Assembly: GCA_936440205.1 (NCBI GenBank)
Contig: OW387133.1
Location: 72,106,374 to 72,170,373, forward strand
DNA: 64,000 nucleotides
Reading direction: 5' to 3'
Source of the DNA: Lepidonotus clava
Lineage: Eukaryota; Annelida; Polychaeta; Phyllodocida; Polynoidae
Position numbers and translations under genes: made by a program. Positions 32,926 through 44,944 of the stretch are shown here, piece by piece (within the stretch, counting starts at the first letter, position 1; each line of letters opens with the position of its first letter). The notes under the pieces were generated by a model. It made no database searches. It saw nothing but the letters and a program-made list of their open reading frames with translations, and was not told where the DNA came from.

Positions 32926-33852
32926 CCCAAAGGTAGCAGTGTGGCGTCCAAACGACGTTTACAAATGATCAGTGGTCAGCAGGACATCCTCCGGACATTG
33001 GCTGACCATCCAAATGACGTCTTTTTGAGGTCTTTGGACTGATATTGGTTGGAAATAGTCGCATTCAATGATGAGAAAGTACTTTCAAAAAATGATTAAT
33101 GTGCTAGAAATACAGAGTTCGAGAGCAACTTTTTCAAATATTTTCATATAATTTTATAGTTTTGTAAGATAGCTGTTAGCTGGTTAGGGAGGTAAAATAA
33201 GATTTTACCAGCGTAATACCTCATAATTATGTAGCAACATTTAAAAAAAACATACCATGTGAACTATGAGGTAATAGTTAAATTGCCAATAATCAGTGTA
33301 CAGAACGCACACCATAACCAACATTTGGTTCTCCATACCTCAAGGCCAGCCCTTGTTATGACACTGAAATCTACACATCAACCTGAAACGGACAGGACCT
33401 GGTCACATGATCCTTCCCATTATAAACCCCGGCCTCACTGGCTGAGGCAGGTCACTCCTCACCTACACATGAGTACTTCCCACCCACCACACCCTAAAAG
33501 GAAGCTTTTACTATTCATAGGGCCATCAAACCACACCCTCAGACATCTGAACAATCGCTCATCTTGAATCACTTCGTTTTACATGTCTAATGTGAATAAA
33601 CATTTTTATGTCTCCAATCCGTGTCTGAGTCACTGATTATATTTTTAATAATAGCTTTTGATATTGTAATAGTCCTACTTTCATTAACATTCCTTATTAG
33701 ATATGCAATATTCTTAGTGATATTTCTTTCTTGCATACAACTTTAAACATTCTGATTGATATTTGGTCGACATTTGATGTCATTTGGATGGGCAGCCGAT
33801 ATCCTGCTGACCATTTCATGGATGTCCTGAGGACCTAATTTTGCTACTTGGG
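32926..33852. mobile_element. Foldback-type element with ~90-bp imperfect inverted ends
   Basis: The left end (32926-~33030) begins CCCAAAGGTAGCA and includes GGTCAGCAGGACATCC and GACCATCCAAATGACGTC. The right end (~33763-33852) reads, in reverse, CCCAAGTAGCA..., GGTCAGCAGGATATCGGC and CCCATCCAAATGACATC. The arms thus match over ~90-100 bp with substitutions and small gaps. The ~730-bp interior is non-coding. No clear target duplication was seen. Confidence 0.65.
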
Positions 33853-35131
33853 CCAATAGCTTATTTACAACTTTAAAAAAGAAGTACTAACCGGTACAAG
33901 GCACACAAAAAGAATGACTTGTAGCAATTTACAAAGCAAGGAATTACTAAAATTGGAATCCCAAATATATCAGGGTAATTTGAAGGACGATAGAGGATTG
34001 TTTGTTGTGATGCAACAATGAAATTCCCTAATGCCGCCTGATTGTGAATTTGCATACGGGCCTATGATCAATTTTCATTCTACAGTGTAAGGTCTAGAAC
34101 CAAATATACAATTACAAATTGAGCCTATCAATTGAGTACTGTGGACAATAATTATCGCTCCGTCATGTTTATTAGATTCTGGGATGAAAGTGTTGGCCAA
34201 CAGTTCTAATGTTATTATAATACAAACGATTTGTAGAACTCCATGTATCTGAATGTAAGATGTTCAATCTTCAAGTTTACAAACTTATTTATAGGTGAAG
34301 AAATAATGTACAGGCTAATGCTACTTTCTTACATGGGAGAAGTGCCGAGCCTTATGAATCATATCTGCACCTTTGTCTCGTCGTAATTGTACATGGCAAT
34401 TATATGACTGTGATGAGAATGTCAAGTGTTTCTCCTTTTTACCTCAGGACGCCTCTGAGTGCCGACAAAGATCTCGCTACAGTCCAAATGACCTTTTCCA
34501 TGATAGCAACCAACAAAACCGACAATGCCTCTCTGCGACATGGGAATCCTTTCTCTAATATACGCCACTTATCCGAGGCCATAATACACTCAAGCTTTGA
34601 TGTTTGACCCTTGTGTGCATGATGTGGAGTCGTCTTTGATGTGGTACAGTTGTCTGTCGTTTGTCGTCCACCTGAGTGGAGAGGAAGTCTAACCCCAAAG
34701 CTATCAGCAATTTGGCGGACTTTTTACCATGGACGACTTGACGTGTGTGTTGCAAGGTGCCGTTGCTGTTGTGTGCATGCAGCCAAGGAGATCTTACCCC
34801 CACTCGAAGGCAGTGCTTTAGGGTCGTATAACAGTTGTTGCTTTGACATCATTGTCCCCAATTTACCCTAAAAACCAAGGCTGGTCAGGGAGTTAAGGAC
34901 GGAGGTTGCGGGGGCTATAGGTGCGTTGTCCATACCGGCCTTCATTACGCCGAGTTAACCACCTGTCCGCCATACCCCTCAATACGTGAGCTTTCTCACA
35001 GGTATATATTTTTCAACAGCTGGCCCGGCTATCCCTCCTTCTTGTGGTTTCTCTCATGGTCCCCCTGTCCCATTATCATCTGTGAGTCTTGCAAGGACAG
35101 AGGCCTCCCACCCACACACTGATTGAGAAAA
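33853..35131. other. Intergenic DNA, no gene seen
   Basis: Mostly AT-rich, with a mixed-composition block at about 34440-35100. Short open frames there lack family resemblance. Confidence 0.55.
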
Positions 35132-35853
35132 TGACATGAACCACGAACCCTGCATGTCAGAGGGCCGTGTCGTCAGTCATAAGACACAGGGGTGGTACCA
35201 ACTAGCAATGATTATCTGACATAAGTGGCAGAACCGACCGGCGATCTTTTGTGTCACAAGACAATTTGGAGAACACGTTCGAAGATCTGTTTGGTTAGAC
35301 GAAAAAGGGGGAAATGAATACGCGTATTATCATACCGAAGCTTTCGAAATAAAATGTAACTGGAAAAATATTCCTATGTTCAGTCACGTTGCTGTTTGTT
35401 ATAAGAGACAAGGAAAGAAATAATGAATGAAACGGGTAACTTTTTAAGATTTATTTGTAATACCTTTTTCTACATCTCATAAAAATGAAACTAGGGCCTA
35501 TATCAAAATTCAGAGACACGGTTCCGTCCATATATATTTCAAGAATATCTACTGAAAATTTCAAAGCTTTACATAAAAAATTAAGTGAGATATTCATGTT
35601 CAAAAAATAAATTTGAATATTATGATTTTCATGTTTGCAGCCCACTTACTTAGCTACTGTTTTGTGGATTTTTATATAAGTTATATCAATAGAAAATATC
35701 ATCTATTGACTACCCAATGATGTTTTCCATTTAATAATACTATAAGAGGCAAGTGCAATGATCCTAATTGAAGGCAGTCTCGCCATTCACACTCCCATCA
35801 GTGGGGTCTATCCTTAATCAGTCTAATACATGTAGGGTTCGTGGTTCATGTCA
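35132..35853. repeat. 26-bp inverted repeat pair with 670-bp spacer
   Basis: Arm 35132-35157 (TGACATGAACCACGAACCC then TGCATGT) and arm 35828-35853 (ACATGTAGGGTTCG then TGGTTCATGTCA) are reverse complements with one mismatch over 26 bp. Similarity stops sharply at both sides. The spacer is non-coding. The pair could be the termini of a non-autonomous transposon, or a functional inverted motif. Confidence 0.6.
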
Positions 35854-38800
35854 CGTAACTTTGACACACATTAAATGATAGGGATTATTTTTAAACGCAT
35901 AACATTCAGAAGTATCTTTGTATTCTTTTAAGTGCAGCTTTTGGGTTTAAGACAATCCAATCCGGGGTAAAGTAGAAAGCAAGAACCGTGTTTTCTTTTT
36001 ATTTTGGATTTTTTATTTGCGTACAAAAAAAAGTAGACTGGACCTGTTACTGATTGGATGGAGACCCTACTCTTGAATTTTTGGAAAGCACGGCCAATTT
36101 ACCTACCTTTAGCCAATTAAGATTTTCCCATAATTGTATCTGTCTCGGCGCACGTGCATATAATTATGTTAATAATGAAACTGCAAGCGTTTGCACTGGA
36201 ATGGGATTTTCATGCGGAAGATGATTCATAGCAGATAAGGGGTAGTCCCCAGGCAGACCACAACCATGTATTAATCGAGCGCGTACTATTCCAAGGTACG
36301 CCAGGTCTTCCCCGTTTGTATATTTACTTCTATGACTTGCTTCCGCCTATCGATCCAAAATCGATCTCTACTCACGATGTCTCGTAGGGGAAACCCTCAG
36401 GTGATCTAACCGTCTTAAGCTGGTTTACAAAACACACCTTAATGTTACCTGGCTGAACCAATCTGACAAATTGATTTGAAATACATGAAGCGCGTGTTAT
36501 GTACGAGGAAGATCACGGGTGACATTTTGGATTTCTGAATGTATTGTGAAGTGGTTTAAGAGGACATGGATGATTCACATTAGAAAAAACATATCGTTCA
36601 TTCAGTACATTTTGAACATTTTGCAACTATTGCCCACTGAAATTCAATTATATCAACAATAATCTTATTTCAAAATACTCAGTATATGTGTGTGAACTGC
36701 GCATCAGTGTTGGTGGTAACCACAAGGCCCTTTTGACCTAACACATCCAAAACTGAACTCTTGTGAATTTTAGGTAGACGATGTTTCCAATTATCCATAT
36801 GAAAAACATCTTGTGTTGAGGATCCTTCCCATTAACGCCAAACAATTGATGTGGTTGAATAAAGTTAAAATGGCATAGTCTATCTCAATGTCATATTATC
36901 CCCCAGTTTAGCCTTTAATCTACAAAAAGATGTTGCTCTTTAAATCTCTGTTTTACGCTGTGTGTTATCTATTTCTTTGACATGGCCATCAGTTTGTTGA
37001 CATTGAGCCAGTTTTCCAGAACATACCCTGGACAAATAGTATTGATGCGTGTCATAATTAGATAAGCATATCAAGAGATAATTGGTCAATTATCTGACCC
37101 AGTATCCTAACCTTGACTGTCTTTTTGTGTATCTAATTGCAACTTCGTATCAAGGGGCCAACTTGTACACATGCATGGCCCAACTTGCTAGAACGCATCT
37201 GAGATACAAAGAACAACACACAAATAAGGAATGTTTTGTACCCCAAGAAACTTATTAAGGGGATCTGGTTACTGACACTAGGCCCCCTAGATATCTCTGT
37301 CGGACAGTGAACCAGGCATTGCTGAGTGCAAGTAAACACTTAATACTATACAGCTACTAGCCAGGACGTAGTGGTCATATCTACTACCCAAGGTATTTCC
37401 CAGACAAATTGTACTGGGGAAAACTAACCAGAGAAAAAAAGTGCATAATTTTCTCTCCTTTTCTTTAGTACAGACTTTTTATATGGGTGTAAGAAGTGGT
37501 TATTTTACAGCTACCCAACCTCCTCTTGGTGCGCTTCAGGGTGGTCGATAACTCTGGAGAAGGGTGACACACCTGTCGTCTGGGTGCATGGATGGTTCCA
37601 CTGGCCGTTTGTACATGTTCACCTGGAGGACAATCCCCCCCACGTAGCCCCACACCTGCCGTCAAAGGGGGCCTGGAGGACGCCGTACCAGGTAATCAGA
37701 GGAAGTAGCAGGCGCCAGCAGCTGCTGCTGATTTTCTCCTGAAACCCAAAACCTTTCGCTAAAGGTAAGTCACTCCTCGAGCATATAGATTTTTTTTACT
37801 AACATACTTATAAATGCAGATTGTAATGCAAAAAAAAAACTATTGCATATGGTATTTTATCGTATAGGCTAGGTCAACTGGCCGCGGACAATTCTCTGAA
37901 GTTCCTAGTAATTACCAATGTTAAGTTAGTATTTCCAATGCCTATATGTCATAAGACAGAAAAGTGATCATGCATGAAGGGACATGTCATCAACAAAGTT
38001 AATAGGAGGTCAACATCAAGGTATAGCATTGGCAGAACAGCCGTACAGCCATGTGGGGTACGATTAGAATAAATCACTCAGTATTCGCCTCGGGTAGAGA
38101 GAAGACAATGCGTGACGTTTCACCGTGTATGGGGTGGTGGTATCTGCTCCAGTGCCCCCGTCCTGCTAATTGTTATGTGGTCCCGCCGGCCCCTCTCAAC
38201 ATGTAGGTTTTGGTTTTGTAAACAGCCCATTATTGCTGAAGACAGCTATTACGGTATTATTTATACTGACAGCCCCATCCATTACTTTATGAAGAACACC
38301 AAATATTGCAATTGGTGCCCAACCACAGGTGAGTACAGTCAATCTGCAGTTGGGGAAATGCATTTCTCCCCCGGGGCAGACACAGGAAACTCCGTTGTTA
38401 GCTGGATCTAAACGCTACCCAAAGGGTAATTAACTTCACCTTCATTTAAGGCATTACTGGTATGTGACAGAAAAAAAAGGGCGGGAGAAGAGAACAAAAC
38501 AGTGAGTCGTTGGGAGTCCATTGTAGGCGCCCTGACTGCAATTCTTTGTGGCAGACGACATTTCGGGCGTTCCGCTTCGGTGCACTGATTGGCCTTGAAC
38601 CGATGATGTCATTGGTCATCCAGAAAATTCTGTCATGTCAGAGTTCCCGGCCCAGTCCGATGCCAATTGTAGGCCATGCCACGATTGGAAGCCATTAATT
38701 TGGACCTAGGCTGCCAGAGACTCTGCATAATGTCTACTCTGTCCTCGGCAAGGGATCTTCCCCTTGCAATGTCTCGTGACCTTTTCATAAGGAACTATGT

Positions 38801-41390
38801 GCGTATGGCAACATATCAATATCAGCAATGATATAGGCGTGTAACATGCAATGTTGTACGTACAGTGATGTTCTGGACATGGGAATAACGACCGTATGAA
38901 TCTTGTAACTGCAAAGGACAGTAGGGAACTGGTTGTTTATGTAAGACAATTACAGTCATAATCAATTCAAAATATAGGAATTGCCCTTTCCAAAAGATAA
39001 ATGGACTTAACCAAAACGAACACACTAGACGAACAAATGAATACACGAACGTTCATGTTCTTTGAAAGAATATAATTGTAATAAACATCAGATTTAACCC
39101 TGGTTTCCATATTATTACATAATAATATTATACGGAAATACTTAAATAGGATTGTGAAAATAACAATAAGCAATGGAACACATAGGCCTATAGTTCAATT
39201 CACGTGATGATATTCAAATTACCTGAATGCCAATGACTAAATTGCGGATACAGATAAGATTTGGAACCGAAAAGCATTACGTAAAACGTAATAAGAATGT
39301 ATAGTGCCCTGGTTGCTAGCATGTATTATTAGAGCTTTAAAATGGGCATGTAATCACCTACAAAATCGGTCAACTCCATATGGAAGTATCATTACACCAC
39401 AGAGAATTTCCAATGACATAGTCGTTTAGACCCCGCACATCATATTAGCAATTCATCATAAAGTGAAAAACTGGGAAAATTCGTAGAGAATATTGCCCAT
39501 TAATGTCTCTTCGGGGGCAATTATGCAGGAGGACCACACTAATGTTTGACTTCTTCCTATGCGCCTGCATTCGGTGCCAAAATGGCCAAACTGCAGCTTT
39601 AGATGGGCTTTTTTAATGGAAAAGTGAGAACGCAGATGTATTAGATACATCATGTTTTGAAGAATAATGGAGCTGTGTCGTGGTCGTGGACGTCAGTCGT
39701 GGCACAGCCCTTCGGTGCCCCTGGCCAAGATGGACAGCGGCCAAGACCAACGGAGGGGTCCGCCGACTATAAATGTAGACTTAGCTCCTGCTGTATCACA
39801 CCACACACAAAGTAATCTGTTTATAAATGAAAACCCCGCCAATCCATGAAGTCACAATTACATGATATTTCCTTTGACCAATGACATTTGGTACACTAAT
39901 GGAAACATGATATAACTGTTTACAGATTTACAATTTAAAATATATTTCCATTGTACCTCATAGTTTGACATCATCTTTTCCATTTTTCTAGGATTGGTTA
40001 TTTAGGTAATTCCTTGCAGAATGATTAAAAGTTGACAATCTTCCGCATGGATTTAGATATAACTTTAATGAACACCTTTGCATTTCTTTGCAAAGAAGTA
40101 GGTTGTAAATATAAAGCGTTTACTTTCCAAATACGGTGTATAAGAAACCAAACATAACAAAGGTAGCACCACACAGTTGTTACCTAAAGCAATGCAAATG
40201 AATGTGGAGAAGTGTCTTATACAGAACAATTGTTCGCTATATAGATCAGGAATAGATCGAATTAAGGACACATTTTCGGGTGAAGCATAGAGATACATAG
40301 GAGCTATATATGTCTATGGGTGAAGTAAGGAGCTTGAATGAAAACCACTTGTCGATTACTTTGAACTGTCATCAATAATTGCGTCAGAGGGTGTTTTTGA
40401 CACAATTTTTCTTGATTTTGTTTGTATATAAAGCACTCATTTTTATTGTTTTACAATACGTTTTTACATAATTTCATAAGTCAAACTCTTATAATTCACA
40501 GGTCGGTGATTTCTTTTTAAAATAGTTTTGATGAGGTAGTTCTCCTCTGTAGTAAGAAGTCCATTGATAACCTGCCCATAATATATGTTTCTCAGAAGAG
40601 TTAGCTGGGGAGTATTAATAAGTATAACTTGGAGACAATGGGATAAGAGCACGCCAGTTTGATTGTCCTGTACACAAATTTAGGCAATATGGCAACAAAT
40701 TGTTCAAGTCGGATATATTGCTTTTTTACCAGATATTTATAGTTATTCATATCAACATATTATTTTCTTTTGTTAAAAAAACAACTAGAGAAACTAGGAC
40801 GATATTACTCTTGCATTGGCATCACTCAGAAACCCACCAGTGCCTAGACATTGGGCAGACTGATTAGTATCGCAAAGTCAAATTAATAAAGTTCTAATCT
40901 TATACAATGTATCTGTTATTAGACTAGTATTGCACGAATAGCTTAACATTTAAGCAAGAACCATACAGATAGTACTTAACATCATGATAAAATAAATGGC
41001 GCGTGCCATTGCGTCAGTCACCTAAAATAATCGCCAATAATGGCCAATACTGTCAGGAGCAGGAGACGTTTTATCACCCCTTAAATCATGTCAGGCCTTA
41101 TGAGGTACAGGTGATCCTACTTTTTCCTACCCACCTGCCCATCATGAGATATTTTTTTGTTCCTCTCATGTTTACCTATGGGTGATGTAATCCTGGCGAA
41201 CGGTAGCCCGGCAGGGGATATGATAATGACATGAGTCGTTCTTTCTCTTGGTCTGTATATCTATACACACTCGTAAAGCCAGACGATAGGTTATAGGGGA
41301 AAGTAGCATTATACATTCGTTGCCCCGCAGTGCCATAGTAAAAAGCACTTGGCCACATTATACCCTACCTGCTGGTAGGGTGCGTCGGTC
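35854..41390. other. Gene-poor intergenic DNA
   Basis: AT-rich, with small GC-richer patches at about 37500-37760, 38100-38240, 38500-38700 and 39660-39850. A short open stretch at 38226-38328 has exon-like borders (see findings). No RNA gene or mobile-element end was recognised. Confidence 0.55.
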
Positions 41391-44300
41391 ACGACTCGCC
41401 ACCTAACGCACTGCGGCCCACCACATGAGCAATAGCACGTAAGGTACAGTTTTAATGAGCAGAATGATTGAAAAAGCAAGCCAGCGTCATGCGTGTCCAC
41501 TCACTCTTCCTCTCACCCACCTATTGATGAGTCCCCGTGTCCCTCTGAGACCCCGCCCCACCCCGCCCACCTACAGCCACCGACCCACTGATCGACAAGA
41601 TCGTGATCCTCATCACGACCGGCCAGGACCCCTCTGAGGTCGATTCTGTCCACTCAACACACCGATCAGTCAACCGGTAGCTTCACGACGCCCTTGGCTG
41701 GCATGACCTTTGAACCGTGACCGTCACCGAGGGCCATGGAACTTTGACCCCTGGACCCCAGTAGCGCTCCGAGGTGGCACCGACTTCGGCCATGTAACCG
41801 CGGAAGGTGGGCGCTTGGCTGCATGTGAAGGGCCCCCAAGCAGACCAGCAGCATTAAGCAGCATTATGCCCTGCCGTGCCCTGTTCCCACTCTGTGTCTG
41901 CACTCAGTGACAACAGAGTGATGTCATCTCCGTAAGGACATTCTGACCCTGATTGAAAGTACACACGTCCCCCTTCTAAACCACAAAAACTGCCCAGTGT
42001 GTCAGCAAGGCCGGGAGTCTTTGCACCCGGTCAAGGAGCAGGATGAACAAGTCCACTGTCAAAGTCAAGAGCTAGGATGCTGTCTGAATACCGCAGGATA
42101 ACACTTGTGGCTATAAATAATGCTCTTGACGTAGATGTAGGGCCACAAGAGAGGAAATGATTACCAAAAATAGCCGAAAATGTTACTATCTATAAATGTT
42201 CAAGATGATACATCCAGGTGTTATTCCATATGTAGGACCCGTGGCTAATGTATTGTTTCGATCCGGCAAAACAATTACTCAGTTTGGGACTTCTCATGTT
42301 ACATTTGATATTATGAGTGCCATTCGTTTTGTTATCCTGTTTTAGCAAGTCATCCCCTACCCACACTTACATAATAGACAAACAAACATGAAAGGACGTC
42401 TTAATCTATGTTGGCGTTAGATCAGGTCTAAATTACAATCAATTAAATCAAGCGTAACAAAATGAAAAAAGACACAAGAAAACAATAAAAAAAAAGCATT
42501 CTATGCAAAATGCATTTGTCAAATAAAGTCTTAACCCCACTTTCTCTTCATTTGTAGAGACCATAGAAAAGAAAGGTGTATCTCTAAATGCTCAGTGACT
42601 CTTGAATCATTAAGAATGGGACGGCCATATCGTTGGAGAAGTGGGCCTTACAATAAGAAAAACGTATGACTTTTGAATGAAAACATTTATCATTAATCTT
42701 CACCCCTTCTCCTAATCCGCTACTGGTAAGAGACTTCTCTTAGTAGGGTGGAACCACACAGATCGATCCCGTATGATCAGGTTGGATAGGGGCGGGAGGC
42801 TCCCAGTTCCCGGAACCTGTGATGGCGATGGGCGGTAACGGAAGCTGGCTGGGTTTATCATCAGCCAAGGTAAGGGGGCACGGATTTCACACCCCATGCG
42901 CAGCGGGCCACCTCTGAACCCCCCAGCATCACGCACGCGCATGTCTCATGCTACTTCCGCCTGACCACTTCCGGTTCCGGCGGCATGACGCAGCCGTGTT
43001 GTGAGTAGCTCGTCTTACTACTACTACTACTACTCGGCCTACTACATCCACTACTACACGCTGGCCGCGTGAGTAGCTGCTCGGAATACGGTAGACCGGT
43101 GAGCAATAGGCGCGTAGGCCACCCGCCCTGTGATGTAGAGAGCAGCTCACCCATGTTCCGCTTAGGTCGCCATAAACTCCCGGGTCCTGGAGGCCCACTC
43201 TGATAAGGAAGTCAGTGTGTACTCCGAAACCAGGCCGAGGGCCCGGAGTGCGATGAGTCACTCACCGATGTAAACATCAAATCAATAGGGCCCATAGTAA
43301 TTGTTTATTTTTAGTTCAGTAAGGATGAGTCTTTCATAATCGTGACTTTAATGGCTAAAGAATGTTGACGCCTCCATGGGTTCAATCACTCTTCTGTTAT
43401 GTCATATCTTTTATTGTCATCCGGGATATTAGGGGGATAGAGCGTAAGGTTTAGATATGGTATTTGTGGGGGCCCACGGGGCTGTCAAATATTGATGTAA
43501 TGCATTGTTTCTCGTGGTACGTAAGTAATAACCGCGGGGGTGTTCTACAAATTACTTTATTTGGGGTTTGGATACCATCAACTCACCGCATGGCGTCTCT
43601 CTTGACGTCTCATTCGGATTATTGTCAACATGGAAATTCCTTAACGGAGAAAAATGTATTTGTAAAATATTTGTCTAGCCTAGTTCTGTGGCGCGCTTCC
43701 CTGGTCTACCATAGGGTCGATGCAGTGGGATCGTGGCCTTGGGGTCGCCTCTACAATGGTAATAAACCTGTAATTGTCCGACGGCCTGGTCAGGATGTGG
43801 GTCGGTGTTGTCTCGACATACATCCCACTTGCGACGAATAAAACAACCGACCCATGACTAGACCCCATGGCAAACAAAAAGACATGCGCGAAGTTTCTTT
43901 ATCTAAGTTTTTTTTTCCAAAAGCATCTGCAAAAAGTATTAGGCAATTCATCTCTTCCTCTCCGTTTATGTCCTATAGACCTAGGCTAGGGGCCTATGGC
44001 AATCTCCAGTTTTGTCTGTTTTCGCATTTTGCATGCATAATTAATCGTCGTAAGACTCACGTACGTAGATGTTAGTGTACGTGGTCCTACGTCGAGTCAC
44101 GGCGGCGAACTCCAGCTTGGCCGGGGTTGGCGTGCCCTTGGTGGCCCTGGGCGGTGTGGGGCCCGGGCCGTGTGCAGGGGACGGCCGGCCGACCGCGGCC
44201 TGGCCCCGGGGGTCAGCCGGCACAGGCTGACCTCAGTCCGGCCAAGGGTTCCATGCTGGGCTGGCTCCAGCCCCGACACATGCATCAGCACCTGGGTGCT

Positions 44301-44490
44301 GGGTTCGCCTAATGACCGTGTCGTTTGCGTCAACGGCCAGCCAGCCCGGCACCCGGACAGCCTCGCAGACTGTCCCTCATTATACAATAATATAGGGAAG
44401 CGGCGACGGGCGGGTCCAGGATTTAGAAGAAAAAAGTGGTTTGTGGTGGTGGCCCAATATGATGCTATAGGGATAAGTTCCCAGGCATAA
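41390..44490. promoter_or_regulatory. Cluster of GC-rich islands, candidate regulatory
   Basis: GC-rich blocks at about 41400-41940, 42700-43270, 43440-43850 and 44090-44480 lie in AT-rich DNA. They contain a (TAC)n run at 43016-43034 and GGCCGGCC-type words. Open frames exist by composition but show no conserved domain or consistent splice structure. Enhancer or first-exon/promoter function for a neighbouring gene is possible; the evidence is composition only. Confidence 0.25.
43016..43034. repeat. (TAC)n microsatellite
   Basis: About six uninterrupted TAC units, followed by further scattered CTAC/CACTAC words to 43060. Confidence 0.85.
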
Positions 44491-44591
44491 AAGGACGTTC
44501 ATCTCGAACTGTGCAATGTAGCCATGTGGGCTCCTAATACCTAGGAGTCCTCTCGGCGTTTTAGACCTATTGGTTATATGTTTGGTTACCG

Positions 44592-44942
44592 TCCCAGCCA
44601 ATTAAGGATGCGACGTTGTTATAATGTTGCAGAAACGTTCTGCTTGGTTCTGTATTGGTTCTTGTTACGTTCTTTTCATGACTCCCAATTACATCCCTGC
44701 AACATACTGCTATGACGTTGCACCGTCACAATTATTATGACATTCTGTTTATGTTCTTCAACCCAAACAGAATGCTGTTATGGTTTGGTCTTAACCTCAA
44801 CAAAAAATTACATTACAATAATGTTCTGATTCGGTGAGGTTTCAACCTCACCATCAATAATGTAACTGTTATGTGCCATCTTATAAAGTAACAGACTGAC
44901 CAAAAAAGTATGGTTGCTGAATGGCTCTGTTATTTCATAATT
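44592..44942 (+). mobile_element. AACGTT-rich MITE, copy 1
   Basis: It starts TCCCAGCCA and runs through TATTGGTTCTTGTTACGTTC, GAGGTTTCAACCTCACC and TTATGTGCCATCTTA to AAAAGTATGGTTGCTGAATG. It aligns with the better bounded copy at 51030-51401 in the same orientation, with substitutions. The right terminus is degraded. Many ATAATGTTCT/AACATTAT words give the family an internally repetitive look. Confidence 0.7.
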
Positions 44943-44944
44943 AT

